The notes under the pieces: model-generated
The model's input: only the letters and a program-made list of their open reading frames with translations
Told to the model about the DNA's origin: nothing
The model's database searches: none
Part shown: piece by piece, positions 1-11,069 of the stretch
Layout: every line of letters starts with the position of its first letter
Position numbering within the stretch: the stretch's first letter is position 1
Program-made: the position numbers and the translations under genes
NCBI GenBank assembly: GCA_033439255.1
Contig: CM065890.1
Coordinates: 1,054,001-1,118,000 of the forward strand
Length of the DNA stretch: 64,000 bases
Source of the DNA: Hericium rajendrae
Taxonomy: Eukaryota > Basidiomycota > Agaricomycetes > Russulales > Hericiaceae
Direction of reading: 5' to 3'

Positions 1-1247
1 AATACGAAGGCGGCGCGAGAAGTGGAAGATAAGAGCGCCGCCTCATCCCCGAGGAAACACTATAGCACATGAACGTGAAGTGAATAACTTGGGAAAACCG
101 GAAACTGATGGCGTGAACGCGGATGAAGGTATGCAACATTGCGTAAAAAGAAAGGGAGAAATGGATATAGCCGTACTTGATACACTGGGAGCATCCAGAA
201 CAGAAAAAACTGGCGCGAAGCACAGAAAATGGTAAAGGGTGAAGAATGTACTGCAGCGCACAAACAATGGCAAGAATGGCGCGCGCCGGGGGGGATAGAT
301 TACGGACTGGAGGGGAGGGAGGCGTAACAGTAGGAGAGTTCCAAGGATCCAAGAACACAAGGCGATGTCAAGCCAAGGGGGGTGACAGAAATAATAACCC
401 TGGTCGGCGCACCTGCTCCTCAACGAAGGAGAGGTACACCGATCCAAAGGGGATATATAAATAAGCAGGTCGAAAACCGCGGGCGACCAAACGACGTAAT
501 ATAGATGCGACGACGGCGAACTGTTGACGTTGACGGAGTTTATTATATTTTGCATTGTTGGTGTTCGAACGTGTCGCTCTTGTTACAACCACGGCTACCT
601 CGCTCTAAATTTGTGAAGAGGGCCGCGGTGAAAATTGCCGATGCGGAGTGCGAGAGCATGCGAGTGTCGATGTATTGAAACATTGAGCCGAGATTGAGTC
701 GGGACGATAGAGATATCGAGGCTGTAAAAAAAAAAAAGGGAACGAGCAGATGTCGCAATCCAGAGGTCTAAGGGAGCGGAAATTTAGACGGTGTGGTGAG
801 GGGCGGCAGTGGGGATGCGACAATCTAAACGGCGATCGAGGATGAATATCGATGCCGAGCCCGAAGAAGCGCGAGGTGTCCTGAGCGTGTAACCGATGAC
901 GTTGAAAATGACCGTGGGGGATGAGAACGAGGATGTAGGGAGATCTAGTCGGTCGAGCCGGATAGCCCGAGGGAGTACAATAAAGACCACAGAAAGCAAG
1001 GCAGAGCCAACGTCGATTGAATAATGATATCGTGAAGATGAAAGCCACAGCGCATTGCGCCAAGGAACGATATGTACGAAGAAAAGGCGTCGACGCCGGC
1101 CGGTCCAACCAGGTGGTTTTTTTTGACGGTAGGTCAAACGGATGCAATCCGACGACCCAATAGAATCTAAATAGTAATAAATTAAGCAACTGCTTCACCA
1201 TAGTAAAGCGGGTGTTCTGACCTCTACACTCCGATGTGCAGCGACGT
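1..1247. other. Non-coding stretch at window start, no gene recognised
   Basis: I see no convincing coding exon here on either strand. The open frames are short, overlap one another on both strands and show no family signature. A TATA-like string, TATATAA, lies at 454-460 on the plus strand, but nothing downstream of it up to the next gene looks coding. A run of eleven A residues sits near 726-736. The right-hand part is the 3' flank of the minus-strand decapping-activator gene. A gene ending or starting to the left of the window cannot be excluded. Confidence 0.5.
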
Positions 1248-2711
1248 TCAGAACGTCAACCCGAAGGCTGGCGGCGGCAACTCCTCAGGGCTGGGAGAGT
1301 TCTGAAAGTTCGAGCTGGCGAAGAAACCAGGCCTATCCTCCTTCCTCTCCGACTTGCTCGCGGGAGTCGAGTTGGCCGACACGATGCGCCGCCTGGACAT
1401 AAGGCCGACGATGGCCTTCAACTCTTCCGATCCGTCAGATGACGACGATGACGCGGAACTGTCATCGTCCATGAAGAGGTTAAAGACACTCTCGCTAGAG
1501 ACCCGCTGATGGTTACGCTTGCGATCCGGGGTAGGCGTCGAGGTCGGGGTGGGGTAGAATGGGAACCCAGAGAACGTGGCCGAAAGAGGAGCGGTACGTG
1601 GACCGTCCTCGAAGACCAAGGACTGCTGCCAGGTCTTCCCCTTCTCGCGGACGGGGGTCTCTGGAGGGCTGACGTCATCACCTTCCGCATCGGTCAGGTC
1701 GTCACAGATCGGGAAGCCGCCATGTGCAGCTGACTGTTGCTCGGTGGCGTAGTGCAGGAGACCGGGGCGAGTGGAGACGGTCGACGGCGAAGGTTGCGAA
1801 CGGGACAGCACCTTGGCGCCGTTGTCGCGGCCACGGCTCTGTGGTTGCTTGCTGCGGGGGACGGTCACAGCCTTCGAAGGAGCAGGTGTGGGCGTCCCGG
1901 GAACATCCGCGGTATTCTGGCGACGGTGAGCGAGCTTGCCTGACGGCCGCGCGGCCAACTTGAGGGCTTTATCACCCTGCTTGGGCTTCAGCGGAGACTT
2001 CATAAGCGCCGGCGCACCGATGGAAACCTCGTTATCGGAAGTGTTATTGACAAGGAAGGGGTCGAACGGGTTGAACTTGGTGTTGCGCCGATTCAGGGAT
2101 TGGGAACGGGTAGACTTGGGCTTAGAAGAAGCAGGAACCTCTGCCTGCGAGGATACGGGGGACGGGGGAGGAGGGGAACCTTGATGATGGGGATGGGGGT
2201 GGGGCTGACGGTGATTTGCATGAATCACCGGGGGCGACGTGATACTAATGTCGCCAATCAGGATCATTGAAAAAAAATCCTAGCGGTGGAAAATCGTATC
2301 CTACCTTGGGGTGACCTTCTCTTTCACCGGTGCGACGGATTGACGCTCTCGGAAGGCCTTGTCAGGCGTTGAGCTCGCCACTGGCGCCTTCAGAGCAGCG
2401 CCCTTGGGTGCTGAAAGCCTCTTGGTGGTGCTGTCGTCAACAGGCTGCGCCTTGGCTTCTGTCGGTTGAGGGGAACGTTGGTTGGCATGTTGGTTGGCAT
2501 TGCCAGACTTCCCCTTCTGAATCGAGCGGGGAGGGCGCTGTTGCTGTTGATATTGCTGGGGCCGCTGTTGGATAGCGTGGGGCGGCTTGCACAGGCTGAG
2601 AAGGCCAGGGGTGCGAGTGGATTGGACGAGGACGGCAGGCGGGGCGGACGGGTGCCTGCGATGGGCGGTTGGAGAAGATAGGGGGTGCATCGGTTTCTGA
2701 ACCATTATCAT
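1248..2711 (-). CDS. PNRC/Edc1-like mRNA decapping activator, proline-rich disordered protein
   Basis: Two exons (2711..2305 and 2244..1248) are joined by a 60-nt GT-AG intron. The phases agree and give 467 residues. Almost all of the protein is low complexity, rich in Pro, Ser, Gln and Thr. The informative part is the last 25 residues (about 443-463): an aromatic-A-x-x-x-F core (FFASSNF), then SPSP and ELPPPAF. This fits the Edc1/PNRC short linear motif, in which a YAGxxF-type segment stimulates Dcp2 and a following proline segment binds the EVH1 domain of Dcp1. A second conserved-looking patch, LLSLCKPP, lies near residues 36-44. The likely role is activation of 5' decapping in the cytoplasm. 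I chose the ATG at 2711 because the frame above it reaches no other ATG; an upstream non-coding exon or extra N-terminal exon is possible. The motif assignment is inferred by eye. Confidence 0.72.
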
Positions 2712-4102
2712 GGTCGTCTGGGGGGACGGAGAGGAGAAATTGGGAGAATAGTGAGAACGGTATGGTGGTCGACGGTGGCGAAGAATCGACGGCGACGGGA
2801 GGGTCGAGGACGACGGTGTGGACGATGATGGGGCGAGCAAAGGAGTAAGCGAAAAGTGGGCTGACGGGCTACGGGCGATCCGTTTTGTACATCCAAAGCC
2901 GCCTGCAAGGTTCGCAATGTGGCGCGGATTTCAAGCTCCGAAACCCTCGCCTCCGCACGGCCGTGACCCGCTTTCCGAAACGGGATGTGGACGCACCGCC
3001 ACTGCGCGCTACGCCCTCCGCGCTGTGAGAGCCGTGCTCGCCCTGTGGGTTCCTCCTCAGGCCAACTGACCTGGCACGAGGTTCCAGAAGTCCGTGGATC
3101 CTGCTATCGCATTCGATGCCCCCCCGGGCCCGGTCCAACCCTTGATGAATGCAAATATCTGCACATCCCACTCCAGGCCCCGTATCAGAAGCCCGGCGTG
3201 CTTTCTGCATTGCCGAATTCTTCGGTATTGTCCAGGGCAGAACCTGATGAGCGACGGCGGATGTAATTGTCTCCGAGTCGAGCCTGTACACGGCTGTCAG
3301 ATTCCAAGAGAAGCGTCTTAGCCCTACGTATGATGGCCATATGCAGCACAACATCCGCCTTGTCCCCGCATGAACGTACTGGATCTGGGGAAGGCTGGAC
3401 GCGACGATCAGTGCATCATGCATCATGTCACAGTTGCCGCGTTCTCATCGTTGCATGAACGCAACAAGCTGACGTTGGCCCTCATATGACGGCTTCGCAA
3501 TCGCATCATCGCCGCGATTCGAACACCAGCTGCTCTTCATTATAGCCTGCTTCCTCCCACGTCAATTGTCTTCGCGAACTGTGCGAGCTGCAGCAGCAAT
3601 TGTGCTCGCGCAGAGGGAGCGTCGAAAAAATCTGATGCCACTCACCTCGCAACCGGCCCAGCCCGGATTCAGACGCGGCCGGCCACCTCACTTCCGCGCG
3701 AATCCGGCGCCGTTCCACTGCCACCAGCATCGCGCGCACACTGCAGAGGCAGAAACGCATCGCACGGACGAGACGAGGTGGAAGAGAGATGCCAGATGGT
3801 GCGGGGCAAGTGCAACGTGTTTTAGGTGGGCGGAGTTTAGCGTTTGCCTACAGTGCACCTCGTGGCCCCGCACACCACAACGGCGAACCACAATCATTCA
3901 ACGCCTCTTTGTTCTCTGTCTGTCTGTCTATCTAGACTCTGTTCCCATGTCAACATGTGCACACGGATTAGAATAGGTGTCATTGAAGAATATATGTATC
4001 GCAAGCACAGAACATGGAACTAAACACCGAGCATGTTGACTCCGCTGCGCTTCGAACACCCCGTACCACCGCTGTCAGCCCTGACGATCGTGTTCACCAC
4101 GC
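2712..4102. other. Intergenic, 5' flank of decapping-activator gene and 3' flank of KGD2
   Basis: This gap holds the promoter and 5' UTR of the minus-strand gene to its left and the 3' end of KGD2 to its right. The longest open frame (about 185 codons, minus, 2869-3426) has no recognisable motif, no transmembrane or signal segment and no splice partners, so I do not call it. I see no repeat or RNA gene. Confidence 0.5.
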
Positions 4103-6120
4103 TCACGCGAGCAGCATCTTGCGGGGATCCTCAATGTACTCCTTCACTTTCACTATTCACATCCGCGATCATCAGCACGCCGATACAGCACAAGCAAAGC
4201 AAGCTACGCACCGAGGAAGGTAACTGCCTCCCGGCCGTCGAGGATCCTATGGTCATACGTAAGGGCGACGACCATGATGGGGCGGATCACGATCTGGCCG
4301 TTCACGACGACGGGCCGCTCCTTGATTGTGTGCATGCCTGTGAAGAGATTAGGGTGCAGATCGTCAGCAAAGGCATGTACAAGGTAAAGGGCACGCAAGA
4401 TGGTGCCTGCGGGAGTGCGTACCGAGCACGGCGGCCTGCGGCACGTTGATGATAGGCGTGCCATACAACGATCCAAAGACACCACCGTTCGAACTGCGAG
4501 ATCGAGAGAAGGCATGTCAATCAGCATTCTGACTCGACGATAAGCAGAGGGGCGGGCACGCACATAGTGAACGATCCGCCGGCCATGTCTTCAAGCGTCA
4601 GCTTGCCATCCCGCGCCTGGACGTCATCCTCGTCAATCTTGACCGATCTCGGAAGCAGCTTGCGGCAGCAGGAAGACGCACCTTCCTGCCAAGCGCTGTA
4701 ATCTCGCGCTCAATGTCCACGAAGCCCATGCTCTCCGCGTTCCTCAGCACGGGCGTGACCAGGCCCTTGGGCGTCGCAACCGCGACGCTCAGGTCCACGT
4801 AGTCCCGATAGACGATCGAGTCGCCCTACATCACATCATATCACACAACACGAAGACAATGCAGCAAGGTAATGGGCGAAATCAAATCCGAAATAGAACG
4901 CTCGTCAGAAAACAAAGCACACGCGAGATAGGCTCGACGCACCTCAATCGACGCGTTCGCCGCGGGGATCTCCTTGAGCGCGAGGCAGGACGCGTGCGCG
5001 AATGCGCTCATAAACCCGAGCTTGACATCGTGCTCCTTGAGCACCTGGTCCTTGAACTTCTTGCGCATCTCCATGAGCGAGAACATGTCGATCTCGTTGA
5101 ACGTCGTCAGTGACGCCGCCGCGTTCTGCGACTCCTTCAAGCGCTCCGCGATGCGCAGGCGCATGCGGTTCATCTTCACCTGCACGCACAAAACCACATC
5201 TCTCATCAATTGCCTGCGCTCTGCGGTTGAGGGCGTGAAGGCTCACGTACCCTAGTCTCATTGCGGGTGCCGGCGATAGGGCGCGGGGGCGCAGCCGGCT
5301 TCGGCTTCTCCTCCTTTGCGGGCTTCGCAGCCTCCTTCACCTCCTTCTTCGGGGCCTCGCTCGGCGCAGGCGGGGGCGGGGGCGGCAGCTTCTTCTCCGG
5401 CAGCTCCTCCTTCGGCTCCTCTACGACCTTCTGCTCCGGCTCTTTTGAAGGTTCGGCCGAAGGCTCGGGCTTCGTGGGGGCTACATACATGTGAACACAG
5501 TCAATGAAGCAGTAAATGGGGAAAGTAATAAAAGCACGTACCCTCGCCGGCGGCACCCGGCTCGAAGCGGAAGAGGTCCTGGCCGACAGCCACCGTGTCC
5601 TCCTCGTTCGCAAGCAGCTCAGTGATCTTGCCCGCAGCGGGCGCGTTCACAGAGACGTCGATCTAACCCAGCCAGCTTAAAGGCCTATTTGTCATTCATA
5701 AATCGGGGGACGCACCTTATCGGTCTCGATGGTCGCGACCTCCTCATCCGCCTCGACGGACTCGCCGACCTGCTTCGTCCACGACTTAAGCGTGCCCTCG
5801 GAGATGGACTCAGCCATCTGCGGGACCTTCACAGTCTCGGCTGCGAGATTCATGTCCATGCATGAGATTCGCTTGTGCGAGGGGAGGCTGGGATCTACGA
5901 TGACGTACCCTTCAACAAATGTGTAGTATGGAACTTTGCGCTCCTCGCATACGGGCTCGCAACCTCCCTAGAACGCCGCAGAAGCGGGATTAGATTAGCA
6001 CTTCATTCTCTGATAGTTCTCGTGAGTGGCTTACCAGCCACGCGACAGCGCACCGGCACCGCTGCCTCTCGCAAGCACACCGCGCCCGCGGGCAATAGCA
6101 ATGACGCGTTTTGACAGCAT
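4103..6120 (-). CDS. KGD2: Dihydrolipoyllysine-residue succinyltransferase, E2 of 2-oxoglutarate dehydrogenase
   Basis: This is the mitochondrial E2 core subunit, which passes succinyl groups from E1 to CoA in the TCA cycle. The ATG at 6120 opens a short basic, Ser/Arg/Ala-rich leader ([14 protein letters not shown]) typical of a mitochondrial presequence. Next comes a lipoyl domain whose acceptor lysine sits in EVATIETDK (just before an intron near 5717), then a Pro/Glu/Lys-rich hinge (about 5290-5480). The catalytic domain includes [32 protein letters not shown] and the active-site motif [11 protein letters not shown]. The last exon, 4152..4103, is fixed by an intron after TFL and encodes [14 protein letters not shown]. 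As in other eukaryotic KGD2 proteins there is no E3-binding domain between hinge and core. About eight short introns are present. The end of the gene is tail-on to the promoter of the decapping-activator gene. Confidence 0.97.
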
Positions 6121-6785
6121 TGCACTTGCGAGGCGAACAGTCAGGGATATGGGGAAGGAGGGTGGGTGATGGGGGTGTGATGTAGGGTTGGTGTTGGTGG
6201 ATGAGTGTTCGAGAGGAACTTATTTGTAGCGCTTTGGGCCTATGACGACGGCGTGGGTCGGCGATGCTCACTTGAGGCGCGTCCGTCCGCTGCCGCGGTT
6301 ACACTTCGTATCCAACGACGTTGCTTTCTCTTTCGAAAATTCAGAAAATAATCTAAGTATGTGCTACTCCGCTCGCTGCATCCCCTGTATCATCTATTGA
6401 CGAATCTACCGCCACTACGAGTCTCATACTTATTTCCTGGGCGAGTTTGCTGGCATAGACTGTCATGATGATTTCTCGCGCGCCAATTGGTTCGGCGCGA
6501 TTTGGAGGCGGGATATCCTCGAGCCTATAGCGTGCCGCGGGCCAACAACACGGCCGAGAAGCGTCCGAGTCAGGATCCTCTAAGAAGCGACGATTCCGTC
6601 AAGGTGACTGCAATTATTTAATAGCAATGTAACAATGTAGTGTGCAGAGTATATGAAACGGTAGTTGGAATGTTAGAGGTACAACTGTGTTTGGCGGGTA
6701 AGATGTGCGTGCAGAATCCAAGCAAGCCCAAAGCAATCTGGACACGAGAATTCCTGTCTTGAAGCATGAGACCTGAAGACATTCA
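6121..6785. other. Intergenic between KGD2 promoter and secreted-protein gene 3' end
   Basis: This holds the KGD2 5' flank (right of 6120) and the 3' flank of the next minus-strand gene. No coding exon, RNA gene or repeat is evident. Confidence 0.5.
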
Positions 6786-7555
6786 TCAAGGGAACGTCAG
6801 GATATACGCCTTCATGGCGTCCTCCCAGCTACACTGCGGCAGCGCATCCTGGCCATCGCTCGCCTGCCCGCCGCAGCTGTCCAGCAGCATCTTCGGGATC
6901 CCATCCACAATCTGCCGCAGCCCGCTCTGCACACTCTTCGCCCGCCGCGCCAAGTACGCCTCCTCCAAGTCGACCCCAGGCCGCATGTACCTGCGCACCA
7001 TGCGCGCGGGCCCGCTTCCTGCCTTCACGACCTGTGCCTCGACGCGCTGGTACGCGTCCGAACCAGGCCGCGTCAGCTCGCGCAGGATGTGCATCGTCTG
7101 GTTGTACGCGAGGAAGCGGAGCGTCGGGTAGAAGTGCACGAGCGAGCCCGGCGTGCCGCAGACAATGGGGCAGTCCGGGTTCGGGCACCCCGCGGGCTCG
7201 ACGCCGTTCTTGTCGAGGCACTTGCCGTGGAAATAGGAGGGGAAGATGGCGGTCTCCATGCTGTTGTAGGAAGTGTTGTCGTATGCGCTGCGGAGCGGTT
7301 GGACGAACGTCGCCGCGTCACCAGAATGCTGCGGGACGAGCTTTTTGACGATTTGTTGGCCCTAGCGGGTGGTGAACATCAGGAGGCAAATGTGGAAGGA
7401 AAGAGAAAGCATACAATGTTGTCGAATATGGAGCCGACGTGCGTGCTATAGTTGCCGAGGAACGTGTTCGTAATGCCGACTATGCACTCGCCTTCACATG
7501 CAGAAACAGTGGCCGGCACCGCCAGTAGCAGCAGAGGAAATAGTGAAGAGAACAT
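6786..7555 (-). CDS. Secreted protein of unknown function
   Basis: Two exons (7555..7415 and 7361..6786) with a 53-nt intron in phase 0 give 238 residues. The protein starts with a clear signal peptide, MFSSLFPLLLLAVPATVSA, followed by a cysteine pair in ACEGEC, so cleavage after the Ala-rich end is expected. The body includes a Cys-rich PAGCPNPDCPIVCG stretch near the middle, an N-glycosylation sequon (NYS) and another Cys pair near the C terminus. I do not recognise a named domain; the overall look matches conserved secreted proteins of wood-decay basidiomycetes. The start was chosen because the ATG at 7555 directly opens the signal peptide, while the frame upstream has no hydrophobic leader. 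It lies downstream of RPC31 in the same direction, with only about 240 bp between them. Confidence 0.8.
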
Positions 7556-7795
7556 GAGGAGATGTGTGGGAGCCTCGGGATGGTCGAAGTGGTGGGCAGA
7601 TACGAAAACCAACCTAACAATTACATCTGCAGGGTCATGAATTCCAACTTGGAATTCAACATGCGAACGCAAAACACGTGAGAGACACTGACACTCAATC
7701 GTGACGATGTCTTGACGAACTCCAATCGTTGTTGAGAATGAAAGCGGGATATAGGATAAATTACATGGAATTGGTGACTGCTCGTATGATGGACC

Positions 7796-8720
7796 CTAAT
7801 CCTCATAACCTGAAGAATAATTGTCAGCAATGGAACAAATCATGAAGCAAAGTCGTACCTCCTTCACCACCTCCACCGCCTCCTTCTAGGTCATCCAGGT
7901 TCTCCTCTTCTCCAGGATCAAAGTAGTTTTCTGCATAGTCATTGTCATATTCCTCCTCGACGTCATAGTCCTCCTCCGCAGCTTGCGAACCGACTTCCGA
8001 ACGTTCTTCCTCTTCCTTTTTCTGAGATGGGGATGCACTTTAGTGAAGCAAAAGACCATGAACTAGATGTACGAACCACTTCCTCGGCCTCCTCACCGAG
8101 CGCATCGAGGTTGAGCTTCTTCCCCTCTATCTTTTTCGCCACTGGAGGGGCAATGTGTCGTTAGAAACATATGGGCACTTCAGATCTGCAGGGCATTACC
8201 TCTTCTTTTTCTTCTGGGGTGGAAAAACGATTCGAACAACTCTGGAGGGAAGAAGTCCTTGTTGAAGTCTGATTCCTTCAATTTTGGTCTTGTCGCCGCG
8301 GACGGGCGATACTTGTCCGAGTATCGTTCAAGCTCTACAACCACAGCTCACGTTATGTTCAACAAGATATACGAAGGAAGCAGTTACCGTCCGTTTTTGT
8401 AGTTTCAATGATGTAGAAAGCAGAATTGCGCAGCCGGTCCTCAAACCCGAGCTGCAGTTCAGCAATTCGCTTTTCTTCCTCTGAATACTCAGTCAGAAGA
8501 GGCAATGGCTCCATAGGCTACACAGGTGTTATTCAGAATAAATGATTCACGACAAACGTTGATTGCACGAACGCACAGGATACAGAGCACTCGGTTCCCT
8601 CGACATAGCCTGAATGTCAGCGAACGTCAGTCCCATGGGTGGTAGACTATTAGCGCCAAAGCCGCCTCGTCCTCCGCCCCCGAAGCCTCCGCGCCCTCCT
8701 CCACGACCACCACGCGACAT
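7796..8720 (-). CDS. RPC31: RNA polymerase III subunit Rpc31 (RPC7/POLR3G family)
   Basis: Rpc31 belongs to the Rpc82-Rpc34-Rpc31 subcomplex of Pol III needed for initiation. The ATG at 8720 opens a glycine/arginine-rich start (MSRGGRGGGRGG) followed by the conserved LPPMGLTFADIQ. Then come PPMEPLPLLTEYSEEEKR, FYIIETTK, ERYSDKYRPS and FPPELFESFF. The protein ends in the long acidic tail expected of the family (about 7860-8030), closed by a Gly run and YED. The final exon is tiny (7809..7796) and was found because the phase across the intron gives G-Y-E-D-stop. Several introns of about 50-60 nt interrupt the gene. It is head to head with YRA1, whose start codon is 251 bp away. Confidence 0.92.
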
Positions 8721-8971
8721 GCTGGCTGATAAGGGATGAAATGGAAGACAGGGACAAGGATCAAGAACAAGAGGAGGCCCAGAAGCACAAAGTTACAAGA
8801 GCGCCAATTTCAAACTCCGCAGTTCCCATAAAGACTCGCGACGCGTGCTCGCTGTTGGCCACCGCTCTTCCCTTGTCCCACCATCCCCACAAGCCTTTCT
8901 CCCTCTATCGCCCGTCTTTGAGCTCATTCCGGCTCCTCACGACACCTTTTGAACACCAAACCACAGTAGAA
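8721..8971. promoter_or_regulatory. Divergent promoter shared by RPC31 and YRA1
   Basis: The start codons of the Pol III subunit gene (minus) and the mRNA export adaptor gene (plus) face away from each other across 251 bp. The region must hold both 5' UTRs and core promoters. No clear TATA box is visible. The YRA1 side is CT-rich just upstream of its ATG, as is usual for highly expressed fungal genes. Confidence 0.7.
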
Positions 8972-10627
8972 ATGGACAAGTCCCTTGACGAGGTGCGTTC
9001 AGACCCATTTTTGGCGTCGCCACAACGTGTCACTAATCGTCTTTGTCTTTGTTCTCTGTAGATCATCACCTCCAACAAGCCCAAGGGCGTTCGCCGTACG
9101 TCTAGCCGCCGAACGGGCAGACAAGAAATCCTCGGAAAGCCGACCACCAGCCCGGTCGCCCGTGCGCGCATCAATAACCCTATTCCCGGTGGGGCTAAGG
9201 CTGCCGCCGCCTCTCCCCAGCCTGCTGACAAAATCATGGTTTCCAACCTGCCGCTGGATGTGAATGAGGTTCAAGTCAAGGTTAGTACTTGTTGTGACCG
9301 CCGTGTCTTCTAGTCGTTGATGCTGACGAATCGTGCTACTTTCAGGAACTCTTCCACACCACTGTCGGACCCCTCCGCGAAGTCACCCTCCACTACGACG
9401 CGAATGGCCGTTCCAAGGGCGTCGCCTCCGTCCACTTCCAGAGGAGAGGAGATGGTACCAAGGCGTACCAGCAGTACAACAACCGGCTCATCGATGGAAG
9501 TTAGTATTCGACTGCTTTCGCCTCTTTCAACCTTCTGCTTCTAGCTCGTTGCTTCATCTTGAGCGGGTGCGCGGCACTCGCAATGCGTGGATCGCCGGAA
9601 ATCGTTGCTTTCTACCTCGAGGGTTCCCGAACTTGGACGCCGTTGCTCATACTACATCCCGGATGACGTTCACCTCGAGGCTGCTATTCTTAGCACGACG
9701 GGTGTATAGGGTCCGACCTGGTCAATCCGCCTTCCTCTTCGTGATGGCGTGATCGCAGGGCATATCTGCTCTGCGGTCTTCTAGCAACGCCCTTGTTCAC
9801 AGGTCTGATCAACCTTGTGACTGGTGGCCGTCCGCTGAAGATTAGACTATGATACTGTCAGGCTCCCTACCGATCGGTTGGTCGAGCCGAGTATAGGATT
9901 GGGGTCGAGGGATAGTGGGACGTCGATGGTTTGTGCCTTGGGGAGGGTTTTGGGAGTTGAAGAATGACTGGCTGTTCGACCGCCTTCCAGTGGGAGTGTC
10001 GAGCACTGGGATGAACTTCGTCTCGCAAGCGCAATATCGGGTCGCCGAAACCTGGACAGGATAGGAAAGCAACGAAGGACTGGTATTCAATTTTGGATTG
10101 GTTTCACGCTGATTGCCACGCATGTCGTTTCATTTCTTCATTTGCCTCACCGCCCTACCATGAACACCCGACTGACCAACTTCTCGTCTGCTCTCTCGCC
10201 ACATCACACTTCCGACTCCGCCATTCATAGAACGCCCCATGAAGATTGAAGTCATTGTTGACCCCGCTCGCCTCCCCCCCGCTCCGTCGCTCGCTTCCCG
10301 CGTGGCACCTGCCGCAGAGGCCGCTGCCAATGGAACTCAAGGCTCCAGGTCCGTGTTCCAAGGAAATGCCGGTCGCGGCATTCACTCAAGTGCCATCTTT
10401 CGTTACAGACGCCCTGGCGGTACTCGTGGAGGAGGAGTAGGACGCGGTGGACGACGCCCTCGTCGCAGCGAAAGGCCCCCGAAAACCGTGGCCGATCTCG
10501 ATGCTGAAATGGAGGTTCGTAGATTTGGGTAACGCTCTTGTCCGGCGATATTCTGACGTTCTTATGTCATTAGGACTACACTGCCACCAGCAATGGTCCC
10601 GCTGCGCCCGCCGCCACCACGGCTTAG
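8972..10627 (+). CDS. YRA1: mRNA export adaptor Yra1/ALYREF, RRM protein
   Basis: Yra1 couples transcription and splicing to nuclear export by handing mRNA to the Mex67-Mtr2 receptor as part of TREX. Six exons (8972..8992, 9062..9280, 9346..9499, 10231..10348, 10409..10514, 10574..10627) give 223 residues with all phases agreeing. The order is a basic N-terminal arm, one RRM (IMVSNLPLDVNEVQVKELF as RNP2 region, GRSKGVASVHF as RNP1), then IDGKRPMKIEVIVD closing the domain. An RGG-like box (GGTRGGGVGRGGRRPRR) and the C-terminal TVADLDAEMEDY helix, the second conserved Mex67/Sub2-binding element of REF proteins, follow. Four introns are 59-69 nt, but the third is 731 nt and splits the RRM between IDG and RPMKIE. 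Both ends of that intron are fixed by protein continuity. Confidence 0.95.
9500..10230 (+). other. Unusually long third intron of YRA1 (731 nt)
   Basis: The donor is GTTAGT at 9500 and the acceptor is CATTCATAG ending at 10230. The frame restored is IDG-K-RPMKIE. A CTGAC branch-like sequence lies some 50-60 nt before the acceptor. A normal-looking alternative acceptor, TTCTAG, ends at 9544. Using it would make a 45-nt intron but read into an in-frame stop, so it would yield a truncated product. Another acceptor, TTCACAG, ends at 9802 just before a segment reading LVTGGRPLKI. The other introns of the gene are 59-69 nt. Saccharomyces YRA1 is known for an exceptionally long, inefficiently spliced autoregulatory intron, so retained regulation is a reasonable inference. 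Confidence 0.8.
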
Positions 10628-11069
10628 TTTCCATATTTCTGCTTAGCGCATGGGTTGTATATATTGTAATGTTTTAGCCTTCTAGTTCTCTAACCTTGTC
10701 GTCTCTGTTGTCGCTCGTCATGACCAGTCTGTTCTGCGTGTTCGGACTGTCCGCGTAATTGAATATTTTGTTTTCCAAGGCGTCTACATACACCAGTGGT
10801 GCCATGCACGACGGCGTTGAAGCCATTCTCGACTCATCAGTATTGCATATTTCTTCGACACGTTGTCGCTCAAGTTTTAGTCCCAGAGAGCATGGCAGCA
10901 TTGGCTTGTGATGGAGTCGCTTTTGTTCTGGTTATGATAAGGCGTCTCATGCACCGCGCGTCTGGAACGCTCCACCAGACTCGACGGCTGCCCCTACAAT
11001 TCATCTCGCCTTCCTCTGCCTACCATCACTTTCCACTCCTCTACTTATTTGCTGCATTTCACTTGAGAG
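10628..11069. other. Intergenic, YRA1 3' flank and RAM2 promoter
   Basis: This contains the YRA1 3' UTR, AT-rich with TATATATTG near 10656, and the 5' flank of the prenyltransferase gene, which turns CT-rich before its ATG. No coding exon or RNA gene is seen. Confidence 0.5.

Noticed and set aside
605-1201. 198-codon minus-strand frame near the window start
   Set aside because: Tyr, Phe, Arg and Ser-rich text with no domain; it overlaps another frame and lies in the 3' flank of the neighbouring gene.
2869-3426. 185-codon open frame on the minus strand upstream of the decapping-activator gene
   Set aside because: No family motif, no biased composition, no splice partners; it sits in the promoter region and looks like a chance frame.
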